Source: Gari tellinella (Eukaryota; Mollusca; Bivalvia; Cardiida; Psammobiidae). Taken from it: a stretch of DNA of 64,000 nucleotides. Position 1 is the stretch's first letter. Each line of letters opens with the position of its first letter. Location of the stretch: contig OV277871.1 of the NCBI GenBank assembly GCA_922989275.2, positions 33,800,693-33,864,692 on the forward strand, in the 5' to 3' direction. This document shows, piece after piece, positions 32,854 through 41,452 of the stretch. The position numbers were made by a program, and so were the translations under genes. The notes under the pieces were generated by a model. It searched no databases and was not told the origin of the DNA. It saw nothing but the letters and a program-made list of their open reading frames with translations.

Positions 32854-33974
32854 CTGTAATATCGCAGATCTTCTTTTGGTATCCACGAATCATACTTTTT
32901 AGGCCAGTGTAACCATCGGACGAGTACTTCGGGTTTCTTGTTTTTGGTTCTCTTTCGAATCACTTTCTCTACAAAATATTCCTTGTTATCATCGACGTTC
33001 ACTGCTTGTAACTCTTGTTCGTAAAATGTACCTTCCAGTTTTTCTCCAGACCAGTCTACTAGCTCATAGATGGGTAAATCGTCTCTTCTGAATCTGCGTT
33101 GCACTTTAAATAATTCCCCGGTCCACTTTTGGGAATATTCGCGGTCAAATACGTTTCTTATGTGTGTGATCCGAACGACTTGGCCTAATTTGAAAGCATA
33201 TCGTCTTCGTTTAGGATGACGTAATTGTGAGCCGCTCTTCCCCTTTTTGCGCCTGATAATAAATTGCTCGTACCTGCTTTCGTCCTCGTTTTCTTTGTTA
33301 ATCGATGAGGGTTTTCGTCCCAAACTCGAGTGTATCGTATGATTGTAACTATCAACGATGTCTCCCAAGACGTCTGCATATCTCTTGGTTCGACTGTGGA
33401 TGAAATAGCGATACAGCTTGTGTTTCAGTGTCTTGATCACTCTTTCCGCGTAATTGGCCTTTGTCTCTGTGTTTTGCGCATTGAAGTGTTTGATATTTCT
33501 CTCGTTCAAAAATGTGTGCACCAGTTTGTTATTAAATTCTTTGCCCTTGTCCGTACGTATCACCTTTGGATATCGAGGCGTCGTCAACAATCTTCGAAAC
33601 GCTTCCACCATATCTTTTCCAGCTTTACTTCGAACGAGTTCACACAGCGTAAACCTCGAAAATATGTCAATAGCCACCAAGACGTACTGATAACCGTCAT
33701 TGTCTTTAGCGAGGTCTTTTAGATCCATAAGATCCACGTCCCATTGACTGTCGAGTCCTTGTACGATTACTCTGGACCTAATAAATTTACGCCTCACTCC
33801 TTTTGTCAAAGAGTAGGCATCTTGGTCTCTTAACCATTTGGAGATCCTGTATTTTCCAATGTTAAACTTCCCCGCAGTCTTTACTAATCTGTACAGTTTT
33901 TCTGGACCAGCAAAACTACCGGGATGACTGGGGTCGAAATAAATCGAGGACAAGTAGTCTTTCCAGCCTGACAT
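32850..33974 (-). CDS. INT: Retroviral-type integrase with C-terminal chromodomain
   Basis: 374 residues. The rve core has Asp81 (DVDLMD), Asp142 (IRTDKGKEF) and Glu177 (ANYAERVIKTL). The 35-residue spacing between the second Asp and the Glu is the classical DD35E. A basic linker follows (RRKKGKSGS, PKRRR). Residues about 332-371 form a chromodomain (EYFVEKVIRKR ... LVRWLHWP ... SWIPKEDL). It would insert the linear element DNA and make the 6-bp duplication. The chromodomain could steer insertion to marked chromatin; here the target is a repeat array. Gap to p75 is 6 bp, so co-expression is likely. ORF intact. Confidence 0.96.
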   Translation of the reverse strand: MSGWKDYLSSIYFDPSHPGSFAGPEKLYRLVKTAGKFNIGKYRISKWLRDQDAYSLTKGVRRKFIRSRVIVQGLDSQWDVDLMDLKDLAKDNDGYQYVLVAIDIFSRFTLCELVRSKAGKDMVEAFRRLLTTPRYPKVIRTDKGKEFNNKLVHTFLNERNIKHFNAQNTETKANYAERVIKTLKHKLYRYFIHSRTKRYADVLGDIVDSYNHTIHSSLGRKPSSINKENEDESRYEQFIIRRKKGKSGSQLRHPKRRRYAFKLGQVVRITHIRNVFDREYSQKWTGELFKVQRRFRRDDLPIYELVDWSGEKLEGTFYEQELQAVNVDDNKEYFVEKVIRKRTKNKKPEVLVRWLHWPKKYDSWIPKEDLRYYS

Positions 33975-33980
33975 GACGTG

Positions 33981-34208
33981 TTAAACCTCTATCCACCGCT
34001 TTAATGTTTTGCTCCTCTTACGCTTCTCAGTTGTGGCGCGAATACCAGGTGGCCTTTCACGAGGTGTGTGTTGAGGTTCCTTCCTCGTGAGTGGATGAGC
34101 GACGCTCTGGTCTGCAGATTCCTGAGGATACGTTCTTGCGGGTATACCGCCGAGTAATCGTTGATACTTGTCGAAAGGGAGAAGCACCGACTTTTGCACC
34201 ATATTCAT
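33981..34208 (-). CDS. Small basic protein p75
   Basis: 75 residues. N-terminal VQKSVLLPFDKYQRLL resembles the start of a small protein seen near the integrase in other invertebrate Polintons; the rest is Pro/Arg/Lys rich (REPPGIRATTEKRKRSKT-like). Its ATG overlaps the stop of the preceding gene in an ATGA arrangement, suggesting coupled translation. Function unknown; possibly DNA-binding or virion core. Confidence 0.6.
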   Translation of the reverse strand: MNMVQKSVLLPFDKYQRLLGGIPARTYPQESADQSVAHPLTRKEPQHTPRERPPGIRATTEKRKRSKTLKRWIEV

Positions 34209-34531
34209 TTTATGTAAGTCTTTAACGATGGTTCCACGGCTTTCAGAAAGGCAGTCACAGCTTTCGCTTTCTTTCTTAATATCTTTCTTTTGTCCTTGAG
34301 TGTAAGACTGGTGTCCGCAAGATGCCTTAACACCCTCTTGTGTCGTTTCAAGCTAGCGATTACGGTAGGCTGGACGATCAGAACACGTTGCATAAAATTG
34401 ACGACGATTTGTATGAGCGCCCTTAGTTGTTCTTTGGTGATGGTATCCAAAAGCGCTTGTCTTTGCTTATCCGACGTTTTGGCTATGACCAGAAGCAAAA
34501 ATGGCCGTTGACTTTTGACCAGTTGACTCAT
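34205..34531 (-). CDS. Small helical protein p108, paralogue of p116
   Basis: 108 residues from the ATG at 34531. The upstream in-frame ATG at 34570 lies across the TTTATAAGAGG motif and is less likely. Text such as LLDTITKEQLRALIQIVVNF, then LKRHKRVLRHLADTSLTLKD and KRKILRKKA, is predicted helical and ends in a basic region. This small family recurs in invertebrate Polintons. It is related in layout to p116 (35510-35860), about 1 kb upstream. Function unknown. Confidence 0.7.
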   Translation of the reverse strand: MSQLVKSQRPFLLLVIAKTSDKQRQALLDTITKEQLRALIQIVVNFMQRVLIVQPTVIASLKRHKRVLRHLADTSLTLKDKRKILRKKAKAVTAFLKAVEPSLKTYIK

Positions 34532-34556
34532 GTTTGACTTGAAGTATACGGTGGTG

Positions 34557-34567
34557 CCTCTTATAAA
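34557..34567 (-). promoter_or_regulatory. TTTATAAGAGG motif before p108
   Basis: 26 bp before the chosen ATG. It supports starting p108 at 34531 rather than at the upstream ATG. Confidence 0.6.
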
Positions 34568-35190
34568 CATTTGTACACGACGATATCCTCTCCACGAAAC
34601 ACGTGATTTCTAAGTCTGTATTCGTCTATTCCTCGCGGAGTCAAATCAATCATCAAGTAACCGAACGGGCGTTTAGTGGCGTCGTCGAAGGCTTCTGGCA
34701 GACAACGAGATTTCCCCGGAAACAGTTGTCGACCTAACGTTTGAATCTGAGATGCACCTCGGATGTTCTTGAAGAGTACCATATACCAACAATTGAGGGC
34801 GATCGTCCTGGCTGACTTGCCTTGTCCGTAAATGTTTTGCGTGATATAGATGACGCTGAGCTTTCTGTGATGACACCCTTGCGTAAATAACAATTCGGCC
34901 GCTTTACTATCCAAGACGTCGTGCATGAGATCGTCCAAGATGACGAGATCGTGCTGTCCTCCGGCAAACTCTTCAATTTTCATCGTAGAGGGTAGACCCT
35001 GGTGTAAAGTCAAGTGAGGCAGTTCTCTTTCCATGTCCTCAAAAAGCGATTGGTAAATACCGTAGCAGTACAGTATCTTTGAGGGAGGCATTTGGTACAA
35101 AAACTTGAGTTGCCGAAGAAAAGTAAATGTCCATCTCGTTTTTCCAGAGCCCGTGGGTCCCGCCACCATGATACTCGAACATGGTTCCAT
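34561..35190 (-). CDS. ATP: A32-like genome-packaging ATPase
   Basis: 209 residues from the ATG at 35190. The frame is open further up only through a TTG. Walker A GPTGSGKT is at residues 11-18, Walker B LVILDD at 82-87, and ITQN at 116-119 is the sensor-like motif of the FtsK/HerA-type packaging ATPases. It would drive DNA into the capsid. In many Polintons an N-terminal C2H2 finger is fused to this ATPase. Here the finger is a separate ORF in another frame (35213-35461), ending 22 bp upstream, so this is either a split gene or a frameshift. The ATPase core itself is intact. Confidence 0.93.
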   Translation of the reverse strand: MEPCSSIMVAGPTGSGKTRWTFTFLRQLKFLYQMPPSKILYCYGIYQSLFEDMERELPHLTLHQGLPSTMKIEEFAGGQHDLVILDDLMHDVLDSKAAELLFTQGCHHRKLSVIYITQNIYGQGKSARTIALNCWYMVLFKNIRGASQIQTLGRQLFPGKSRCLPEAFDDATKRPFGYLMIDLTPRGIDEYRLRNHVFRGEDIVVYKCL

Positions 35191-35212
35191 AGGGAGTAGA
35201 CTCAAACACGTG

Positions 35213-35461
35213 TCATCCCCCAGGCGGTGTGTCTTCTCTATATCTACCCAGCGGTGACGATGGTGTGTCTTCTTTATTACTGTCAGTCGATGACGGACTC
35301 CATTGCATCTGGATTGGTCTAGGTGTACACTGATGTTGCGGCGGCGGCGGCGGCGGCGGTGGCATGTTTTCCTGTGGCAGTGAATTGTGAAGGTGACGTC
35401 GATGTCTCAGCATGACATCTCTTCTCGAAAAAGAATGGCCGCAGTCCGCACAAATGTTCAT
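35213..35461 (-). CDS. C2H2 zinc-finger, proline-rich protein
   Basis: 82 residues. A single N-terminal C2H2 finger (CADCGHSFSRRDVMLRHRRH, residues 4-23) is followed by a run of eight prolines and a Ser/Pro/Asp-rich tail. CTTATAAGAG lies 39 bp before the ATG. The gene lies immediately before the ATPase; see that entry for the possible split of a fusion protein. The finger could bind element DNA. Confidence 0.75.
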   Translation of the reverse strand: MNICADCGHSFSRRDVMLRHRRHLHNSLPQENMPPPPPPPPQHQCTPRPIQMQWSPSSTDSNKEDTPSSPLGRYREDTPPGG

Positions 35462-35499
35462 GATGATTTCATTTTCTGGGTGTCAATTCTTGGATATGT

Positions 35500-35509
35500 C
35501 TCTTATAAG
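35500..35509 (-). promoter_or_regulatory. CTTATAAGAG motif before the C2H2/ATPase pair
   Basis: 39 bp before the C2H2 ATG. Confidence 0.55.
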
Positions 35510-35860
35510 TTATTGTTCCGGAGTCATGTAGGATCGTCTGATTTCGTCAATGATGGTCTGAATTACATAGACTTCGCGTACCATAGTTGCCGTTATGGAC
35601 TTGTGTCTTCGCAATATGAGCTTTTTTCTAGATATATTGACTCTATTAGAGGACAGTGTTTGTAAAACCAGCCGTTTTCTTTCGAAGGTTTGACTATCAC
35701 GTCTCAGAGGACTGATCGTGCCGTCCACGACCCGTTTAGCTATCTCGCACAAGACTTTGGCTTGAGCTGAAGTCATGTTTCGAAGAAGTTGTGCGCGATC
35801 CCTGATATTCCTCAAGGCCGTCACGAAATTAAAATGCAAAAACAGTTTGGATCGATTCAT
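35510..35860 (-). CDS. Small helical protein p116, paralogue of p108
   Basis: 116 residues from the ATG at 35860; a longer reading begins with GTG. The order of features parallels p108: LLRNMTSAQAKVLCEIAKRV, then a basic segment, then SRKKLILRRHKS. TTTATAAGAGG (minus strand) lies 27 bp before the ATG. Function unknown. Confidence 0.65.
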   Translation of the reverse strand: MNRSKLFLHFNFVTALRNIRDRAQLLRNMTSAQAKVLCEIAKRVVDGTISPLRRDSQTFERKRLVLQTLSSNRVNISRKKLILRRHKSITATMVREVYVIQTIIDEIRRSYMTPEQ

Positions 35861-35886
35861 GGTTACAGTTGATATTAGGGTGGCCA

Positions 35887-35897
35887 CCTCTTATAAA
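35887..35897 (-). promoter_or_regulatory. TTTATAAGAGG motif before p116
   Basis: 27 bp before the ATG, identical to the copies at 34557 and 32265. Confidence 0.6.
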
Positions 35898-35899
35898 CT

Positions 35900-36226
35900 A
35901 GAACTCGTACATATTGTGTGAGTACCTGTTTTGTTTTTAAATGCAGACATATTTGTTTTCATAAATACATATTTGAAAAATATATCCTTTATAAAATGTA
36001 AATATGACAAAAACTGTTTCATTAAATACATATTTTATTTTGATGACTATATATTCTACTTCAATGAATACATGCATATTTGAAAAACATATTCTATACA
36101 AAATCAAAATGTTAAATGACAAAAAAAACCTGTTTCAATGATACATATTTTATTTTTGAGCAATTGGAAAAACTGAACACACATACAAAATGTACAAATA
36201 GATATACAAACAAGACTGTACTCTTT
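35900..36226. other. AT-rich spacer 3' of POLB with a duplicated segment
   Basis: Two imperfect ~100-bp copies (TACATATTTGAAAAATATAT... and GCATATTTGAAAAACATATT...) lie between POLB and p116. No gene. Confidence 0.5.
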
Positions 36227-39200
36227 CTAAAAACCGTACGGGACTGTATCAAAATTATCTAACCGTCTGCGTTTCGTATACACCATTTGATAACTCTTCT
36301 TTTCTTCCCTCGTGTACAGTTTCCGTTTACCTTTGTCTCGACATATTTTGCTTGGATTGGTAATATTTGGTCTACTATCTGGGTCTGTTACTATTTCTCT
36401 CACGCTATCAAAGTTAATGAGTTGACTATTTTTGTAATTGAGAGTGAATCCTCTCACTTTACACGTTTCCTTGTTTTTGTTGGTCTTGTACGCGTAATTC
36501 TTTGGACCTCCAGATACAAACTCTACAATGTGCTCTCCGCTATCTAATTCGTCCGTCAATTCACCCAAGTAGTCCCCGAGAGGTGGGTCTACCTCTCCGG
36601 GTCTACTCACGTAAATGACACTGTCTGTGTCATAATACAACACCCTTCTATCTAATTGTTCTAGCACACTGTACAGTTTGAGCCTGGCCCAGCATGTGGT
36701 GAAGGTCGCTAGGTATATATTGGTTTTGTTGTCTTCTGGTTGACAGTCTCGTTTATAGATCCATTCCATCTGTATCATGTCATTTGAGAGTATGTGGAAA
36801 TTGAGAGGTTGTTTAGTGGGATCCGAAAACAATTGAAAAAACAAGTTTGCCTGACTTTCGTGAAGAATCTCAGTCTGGCGCATGTTGAGTCTCTGGCCAA
36901 ACTTACCCCAAAAACTATTGAGGCACAATTTAGCCAAAGCTCTCAACCCCTGATTTTTCACAATGTTCTCTGGATCCAGTGAAACTCCCTCTTTCTGTGC
37001 GTACTCTTGTATATAAGTGTATTTGTCTTGTGCCGTTTTAATCCAGTCAGGGGGCCCACTGGCTTCTTGTTTGAATTTCAAAAACGTATTGATATATTGG
37101 GCGAACAGTCCCCCTTCGCGTGTGTTTGTGTCATATTGTGTGGTTTCCTCCCAGTGGTATACTTCGTATAGGTGTTGGATTTGATACCCTAGCCCGAGAG
37201 CTGTGTGTATCTCTGGGATGCACCACGTACCCGTCAACACTCTCTCTTCATCCGAACAAGAACAAGTTTCCTTATTCTCGGTATCCGCGCAGGTTCTACA
37301 CAAAGGGAATTTCAGTTTGCCATTTGATCTATAGGGGAGAACAGGATGATAGAGTCCTCGCGGGGGTAAGATCTTGACTTTGGCAATACCGAAATAATCC
37401 TTAATGTCCCCAAAATCTTTCGTGATAATAGTGGGGTGTCCAACGGGATACCGACAATACTTATTCACCCAAGGATACAAGCTCGTGAAATCCACGTATT
37501 TAATTTGCTCTTGTTCTTTCGTGATGTAGTAGAGCTGACTGGCATTGGTACGACCGCCAAAGAAGCTCTCTCTAGGGTTTAACCTATCTGTTAAGTCTAA
37601 AGTGTGAATGAAGGTTTTGAGATCTAAATTTTGATTAATATCGTTTTTAAAGTCGTGGTCCCAGATACACACATACTTCATACCAAAAGATTGGAGATGC
37701 GCTTTCTTTTTCATAGTCAAGGCAAACAATTCATTCAATGATTGATGAGTGAGAGGATGGTACGTGTTTTCTCGACTGTCTGGGAAACACACAGGGCATC
37801 CGTGAAACACGCAGCCGTGATACTCGTAGGCCGTGTGCGTTTCTGCGCAGTATCCGTCCAATTTATACCGTGTACCAGGGATCGTTTTCTCTCCCTCATT
37901 CAGGGCATGCTGAATGTGTACTTGATCAACACTAGCCATCCACTCTAACCACTGAATCGATACCTTGCTATACTGGTCATTGTATCCACCGGGAGGAAGT
38001 TTAGCAATGGGGGTACTTACAAATTCCTTTTTGGTCACAGTCACGCCATTCACCCATTTACCTTGCATCCATACATATAGAGTACCATCTCTCAATCTAG
38101 CCGGGATCCATTCGTCAATGCCATTCACTTGTACGCGCCACGTTTCGTCCAGAAATTTTGTTCTAAAGACGTTCATGCACACGGACGCAATGGTGACAGA
38201 GTCGAACGGATCCACAGCGCCCACCCACGTTTTCTCTCTCTTTCCTTGTTCATTTACACCTTCTCTCTCTTCGCCCGTTGCACGCATTAACAAGTCCCTA
38301 AATTTTAAACAGGCTTGTCTTAAGATATTCACGTCACTTCGACAATATTCTTCCATTTCCTTTCTAAAATCAAACACGTCATTCTTTCTTTCGTTCAACC
38401 ACGCCAATAACTCTTCCCTCTCTTTCTCGCCCATGAAATCATGTCCGTAAAATTTAGGGTCGGGGTAGGGGCCTACGTACTTTTGATTCTCTTTAGTATT
38501 GAAGTAATGGGGAAACCAACCCTTTTTCAATTCATCTAAATCAAAAGCCTTGGGTAAAGCCGCTAGCTTCATCGGTAAAAAATTGAGACTGTCAATCACC
38601 TTGATATGCAAATCTCGCTCCACACCCATGTACATGATTTTGGACCCGCTGTAAAGAATTTTGTCGGGTCGCATTGACTGGTCAATCAGGTATTCTAACA
38701 AGAAGTACCCGTCATAACCCTTCATATTATGTGCAACCACCTTAAAGTATTCGTGTTGATCCGAAAAGAGCCATTTTCCAAACTGTTCGGCGGTATCCTC
38801 CCCTTGGAAAATGGTTTCTCTTAAACCACATGTCCCAGGGCAGGGTCCCGCGTCTTCATTGTCATATAAATCTGTTTTGTCACAGGCTTCGCAACGGGTA
38901 CCGCAACCTTTACATTTTGATCTAGGGGTGAGTTCCTTATCGATACACTCCGGGCAAACGGTATGAGCTACGACAAAGATTGGATGATGCGTAGCCTTAC
39001 CGCACCACGAAGTATTACAATTTTGACATTTTGAGCAAGATGTACATACCTGTGACGAATGACAGTCTTTACAATGGTGCTTCCGTCGGGGGTTATATCC
39101 TTCCTGACACGTGGTTAATTCGTCTTGACTACATTCAAAATCGAAATATATGAATTTAGGTATATACTTCTCCTTACATTCTTTCGCCCTTAAATAACAT

Positions 39201-40909
39201 AAATGATCATCCGTAACAAATTTCTCACAAGTAGCACAAAAATATTCTCCACACTGATGGTCTTCTATCTTTCGTCTGTCTGTTCTGACAACTGCGTAAC
39301 ACGTGGGGCACTTCCACCACTTATCGCACTGGGAGGGTCCGCTGGGTTGTCCCTTCTTCTTTCCTTTTTTATGTAGGGGAACTTTCTTGTGTTCCTGGAA
39401 ACACTCGTCCGATCGACATGTCATATTACAGTCATTGCATGTAATGGTAGAGTCAGTCTGGGGACAGTGATCCCTCTTGCACACGATACATTTCTCTTCA
39501 CATTGATGTACTTCTCTGTGATCATAGTGTTTCAGGCAAGTCTCGCAAAAGTAGATGGCACTGAAGAAGCCCGTGACACTCGTGATCGCGTGAAAGTGGT
39601 CGTCGTCCACTAAGTACAAGTAAATGCATGGACGCTGGTCTGAACTGGGACTGGTAATAAATTTATTACCTAATCTCGCACTGACCACCATCACGCGAAC
39701 ACCCAAGAGCTCTTCAAACGCCTCTACATCATTGAGACTCGCCGCTCTGTCTTGGGGAATGCCCGCCATTTGACACAGGGTCGCCGCCAACTGTCCTTGT
39801 TGTTTTAAGTTTTTTCTACACAGGTCCTTATAGTAACTCTCAGAGACTTTCTGGTGTTCCAATACCAACTCCAAGTTACTCTTCCCCTGCCTGTACTTGG
39901 TCACCTCCTTCCATTCCTCTTGAGTACATCGCTTTAACTTGGACCAACTTACGCCAATGGCCCTGGCCATACACAAATTGTCCTCATTTTCTATGGTGAC
40001 TATCGATTTCTTCAAGTCCAATGAATTTTTCGGTCCTTTAATACGGGTGATACGTCGTCTAGGACCTCCACTGCCTTTGGGTAAGTCGATGGTGCCAATA
40101 GTTACACTAAAACTGTCATTAATGGAAAGTTCTTGGTTACTGTTGAGCACCTTCTCTAGGGTCTCCATGACTTTGTTCGCATTCAAATCATCCCAGGCCT
40201 GTAGGGGAACGACAATGGGGTCGTGTAAGCCTTCGTGATGAATCACGACTCGACCTAAATCGTTTCCCGCTAGGTTGCCTCTGGCCTCATTCATGACGTC
40301 TTGAAACATGTGGTGGAGGCCCTCCCTCACATCTCTGAGTTGTTGACCGTGGTACCCTTCGTCTATTTTCACTTGATACGTCCGGTCCACGGCCGCATTC
40401 TTCGCATAAGTTCTCTCTGACTTTTTTCTCATTGTGTAGTTCAGCCGATGTGAGTGTCCCGATCGTGGTTCTTTAACTCTACTGTCTCGTCTATGTGATG
40501 GTCCTGCCTGCGGTTCGTCCCCACTACCCTTTTGAACAATGGGACTTGGTGGGTTCCATTCGCCATCCTCTTCACAGACTTGAGCCAAAGCCTCCATTTC
40601 ATAGTCAAAGAGTAAGGCTTTCACAGCTCCCTCGATCTCTTCTTGCTCTTTTACATAGTCGAGAGCCAACTCCATATCTTCCTCGCTTAAAGCCACTGGA
40701 ATCTCAAGTGGTCCCCCCAGTGTTTCCAGCACACCGTCCAACTGATCTTCAACCGTATCGTTGTCATATGCGGGATGTCTTAACTGGAACAGTCGAAACC
40801 GTACAGCTGGAGATTCCTGGATCCCCATAGTGACTGCAAAATTTATCATTTCATCCGCATTGGTGTAAGAGTTGACCATGATCTCGAAAGTTTTCGCAAT
40901 TATGTCCAT
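36227..40909 (-). CDS. POLB: Protein-primed family B DNA polymerase
   Basis: 1560 residues, long for a Polinton polymerase. The N-terminal ~580 residues hold an acidic region, DNLCMARAI (310-318) with DDDHFHAI (435-442), and Cys/His-rich zinc-finger-like segments (455-570). The 3'-5' exonuclease motifs are FDFEC (Asp590, Glu592), AHNMKGYD (726-733) and YCRSD (855-859), with a second Cys-rich insert at about 601-695. Residues about 1018-1095 (GYCAETHTAYEYHGC, HGCPVC) look like a VSR-type endonuclease-like insert. Polymerase motifs: FFGGRTNA (1116-1123), DFTSLYP (1140-1146), KLCLNSFWGKFG (1327-1338), YYDTDS (1425-1430) and KNYAYK (1470-1475). It would replicate the linear element from a terminal protein. 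ORF intact; the ATG is 44 bp downstream of TATATAAGAAG. Confidence 0.97.
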   Translation of the reverse strand: MDIIAKTFEIMVNSYTNADEMINFAVTMGIQESPAVRFRLFQLRHPAYDNDTVEDQLDGVLETLGGPLEIPVALSEEDMELALDYVKEQEEIEGAVKALLFDYEMEALAQVCEEDGEWNPPSPIVQKGSGDEPQAGPSHRRDSRVKEPRSGHSHRLNYTMRKKSERTYAKNAAVDRTYQVKIDEGYHGQQLRDVREGLHHMFQDVMNEARGNLAGNDLGRVVIHHEGLHDPIVVPLQAWDDLNANKVMETLEKVLNSNQELSINDSFSVTIGTIDLPKGSGGPRRRITRIKGPKNSLDLKKSIVTIENEDNLCMARAIGVSWSKLKRCTQEEWKEVTKYRQGKSNLELVLEHQKVSESYYKDLCRKNLKQQGQLAATLCQMAGIPQDRAASLNDVEAFEELLGVRVMVVSARLGNKFITSPSSDQRPCIYLYLVDDDHFHAITSVTGFFSAIYFCETCLKHYDHREVHQCEEKCIVCKRDHCPQTDSTITCNDCNMTCRSDECFQEHKKVPLHKKGKKKGQPSGPSQCDKWWKCPTCYAVVRTDRRKIEDHQCGEYFCATCEKFVTDDHLCYLRAKECKEKYIPKFIYFDFECSQDELTTCQEGYNPRRKHHCKDCHSSQVCTSCSKCQNCNTSWCGKATHHPIFVVAHTVCPECIDKELTPRSKCKGCGTRCEACDKTDLYDNEDAGPCPGTCGLRETIFQGEDTAEQFGKWLFSDQHEYFKVVAHNMKGYDGYFLLEYLIDQSMRPDKILYSGSKIMYMGVERDLHIKVIDSLNFLPMKLAALPKAFDLDELKKGWFPHYFNTKENQKYVGPYPDPKFYGHDFMGEKEREELLAWLNERKNDVFDFRKEMEEYCRSDVNILRQACLKFRDLLMRATGEEREGVNEQGKREKTWVGAVDPFDSVTIASVCMNVFRTKFLDETWRVQVNGIDEWIPARLRDGTLYVWMQGKWVNGVTVTKKEFVSTPIAKLPPGGYNDQYSKVSIQWLEWMASVDQVHIQHALNEGEKTIPGTRYKLDGYCAETHTAYEYHGCVFHGCPVCFPDSRENTYHPLTHQSLNELFALTMKKKAHLQSFGMKYVCIWDHDFKNDINQNLDLKTFIHTLDLTDRLNPRESFFGGRTNASQLYYITKEQEQIKYVDFTSLYPWVNKYCRYPVGHPTIITKDFGDIKDYFGIAKVKILPPRGLYHPVLPYRSNGKLKFPLCRTCADTENKETCSCSDEERVLTGTWCIPEIHTALGLGYQIQHLYEVYHWEETTQYDTNTREGGLFAQYINTFLKFKQEASGPPDWIKTAQDKYTYIQEYAQKEGVSLDPENIVKNQGLRALAKLCLNSFWGKFGQRLNMRQTEILHESQANLFFQLFSDPTKQPLNFHILSNDMIQMEWIYKRDCQPEDNKTNIYLATFTTCWARLKLYSVLEQLDRRVLYYDTDSVIYVSRPGEVDPPLGDYLGELTDELDSGEHIVEFVSGGPKNYAYKTNKNKETCKVRGFTLNYKNSQLINFDSVREIVTDPDSRPNITNPSKICRDKGKRKLYTREEKKSYQMVYTKRRRLDNFDTVPYGF

Positions 40910-40952
40910 GTTGTCGGTTCTGAAATGAGAATGAAAAAGACCTGTAATACGT

Positions 40953-40963
40953 CTTCTTATATA
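40953..40963 (-). promoter_or_regulatory. TATATAAGAAG, probable POLB promoter element
   Basis: 44 bp before the POLB ATG. TATA-box-like and related to the motif before the other Polinton genes. Confidence 0.55.
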
Positions 40964-40965
40964 CT

Positions 40966-41452
40966 TCCACTGAATTTCATTCTCAATATTGGCGTTTGAT
41001 TGGTCTTCTAAAAATAGATCTTACATCATTTCTAAGAATAACCACACTGAGTGCCCTTTTAGATGACATACTTTCTAAAAATAATCACATCGAGTGCCTT
41101 CTAACATTGTCTAAGAATTGGACACAAGGACAGTCTCATTGGAAAGCACAGTGTACAAGAGGAAACAAGGTATAATTTATGTTTTTTATTTAATCTATGA
41201 TGAGATCAGAGGTCAAGGGCATACAGAGTTATATTAAGTAGGAGACGCTTTACCACTGAAAATGATACGGACACAACGCATTTGGTTTGTTTACAGGTTG
41301 TAGTGTAGAAGATAGAGCCTAATTAGCTTTTATTTTTCTCTTATGAAGGTCAGAGATCAAGGTCAAGGTCAGTGTCATGCATAGTTATGTTTAGCATGGA
41401 ACCCTCAACCAAAAAGGTATCGATACAGTAAATATGGTCTCTCTAGCAGAAG
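40966..41452. other. Polinton right non-coding region, first part
   Basis: No gene seen. Short near-repeats (TCTAAAAATA.ATC, GAGTGCC) lie at about 41005-41100. Confidence 0.45.

Noticed and set aside
37965..38450. Plus-strand ORFs of up to 161 codons under POLB
   Set aside because: Antisense shadows of the polymerase; no independent similarity.
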